Part shown: positions 63,788 to 64,000 of the stretch, one piece after another
How positions within the stretch are numbered: the stretch's first letter is position 1
Layout: each line of letters starts with the position of its first letter
Assembly (NCBI RefSeq): GCF_963378095.1
Contig: NZ_OY726397.1
Span: 5,084,001 to 5,148,000, forward strand
DNA: 64,000 bases
Direction: 5' to 3'
From: Mycolicibacterium sp. MU0053
GTDB taxonomy: Bacteria; Actinomycetota; Actinomycetes; Mycobacteriales; Mycobacteriaceae
The notes under the pieces: generated by a model
Seen by the model: the letters and a program-made list of their open reading frames with translations, nothing else
Told to the model about the DNA's origin: nothing
Databases searched by the model: none
Translations under genes and position numbers: made by a program

Positions 63788-64000
63788 CTACGGAATGAGT
63801 CCCTGCAGCCGGGCTTGCGAGACCGCTTCGTGGCGGGTACCCGCGCCCAGCTTGCCGGCCGCGCTGCGCAGATAGCTCTTCACCGTCTCGATCCGCAGCG
63901 AAAGTCGTTCGGCCGCTTCAGCGTTGGTGCAACCGAGGGCGACCTGCGCGAGCACGTCACGCTCGCGGGGCGTCAGTCGTACTGCCGCGGGCCCGGGGCG
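63788..64000 (-). CDS. LuxR-type HTH regulator, C-terminal part
   Basis: This gene enters from the right edge and ends at 63788. The visible 70 residues read LTPRERDVLAQVALGCTNAEAAERL, then LRIETVKSYLRSAAGKLGAGTRHEAVSQA. This is the complete LuxR/GerE helix-turn-helix. The N-terminal sensing domain is outside the window. It converges with the TauD gene, with the two stops almost touching. Confidence 0.9.
   Translation of the reverse strand, partial: RPGPAAVRLTPRERDVLAQVALGCTNAEAAERLSLRIETVKSYLRSAAGKLGAGTRHEAVSQARLQGLIP

Noticed and set aside
1..64000. CRISPR arrays, tRNA/rRNA genes, insertion sequences, phage genes
   Set aside because: I looked for regular repeats, cloverleaf-type tRNA sequence, transposase motifs and flanking inverted repeats and saw none. 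The repeated blocks found are gene duplications (NRPS modules, methyltransferases, mmpL, gtf).

Overview
The window is about 64 kb of high-GC actinobacterial DNA, and its gene content points to a mycobacterium, most likely a rapid grower (Mycolicibacterium-like). The best evidence is a glycopeptidolipid (GPL) locus: an NRPS, mbtH, an Rv2952-like lipid methyltransferase, three related glycosyltransferases, several sugar methyltransferases, an acyltransferase, rmlA, and mmpS4-mmpL4a-mmpL4b. Other mycobacterial signatures are a TB8.4-like secreted protein, a mycofactocin-type dehydrogenase, P450-associated single-cluster ferredoxin and many GTG/TTG starts. I saw no rRNA, tRNA, CRISPR array, phage or insertion sequence.

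Region 1 (1-33 kb), GPL biosynthesis and export. The left edge cuts an NRPS that carries two complete C-A-PCP sets with epimerisation domains. The residues lining the adenylation pockets fit Phe then Thr, as expected for the D-Phe-D-alloThr start of the GPL peptide. Next come mbtH, fmt, three tandem paralogous methyltransferases, four further methyltransferase or transferase genes, an acyltransferase, a sulfotransferase-like gene, a sugar epimerase, three gtf genes and rmlA. Together these would make, decorate and activate the 6-deoxytalose/rhamnose sugars. The MmpS/MmpL proteins would export the lipid. Nearly everything is on the minus strand. One gtf, rmlA and the TB8.4-like gene are on the plus strand.

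Region 2 (33-46 kb), accessory metabolism. A P450 and ferredoxin are divergent from a TetR gene, and a mycofactocin-type SDR lies downstream. The two intergenic regions share an inverted GATCGATCGA motif that may be the TetR operator. Further on are a VapBC module with a palindrome at its start codon, an IclR/TPP-enzyme divergent pair, a VOC protein, an amidase, an MmpS-like lipoprotein and an OYE-type flavoprotein.

Region 3 (45.8-54.7 kb), envelope and stress genes. This contains a patch of broken genes (hemerythrin tail, MBL hydrolase, alcohol dehydrogenase and a conserved hypothetical). Intact genes are a CsbD/coiled-coil pair, an APC permease, STAS and GAF-ANTAR regulators, a thioredoxin-reductase-like flavoprotein and a DUF1469-DUF3618-DUF4235 trio.

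Region 4 (54.7-63.8 kb), the most unusual part. It is a catabolic-looking cluster built on two related Rieske-type oxygenase genes, each followed directly by a paralogous ~110-residue protein of unknown function. The first oxygenase keeps the Rieske ligands. The second has lost both ligand histidines but keeps the mononuclear-iron site. Between and around them are an amidohydrolase lacking the usual HxH motif, a MarR regulator, a ferredoxin-type reductase, an SDR and a TauD-type dioxygenase. A nearly identical 21-bp site lies upstream of the first oxygenase and over the reductase promoter. The right edge cuts a LuxR-type regulator.
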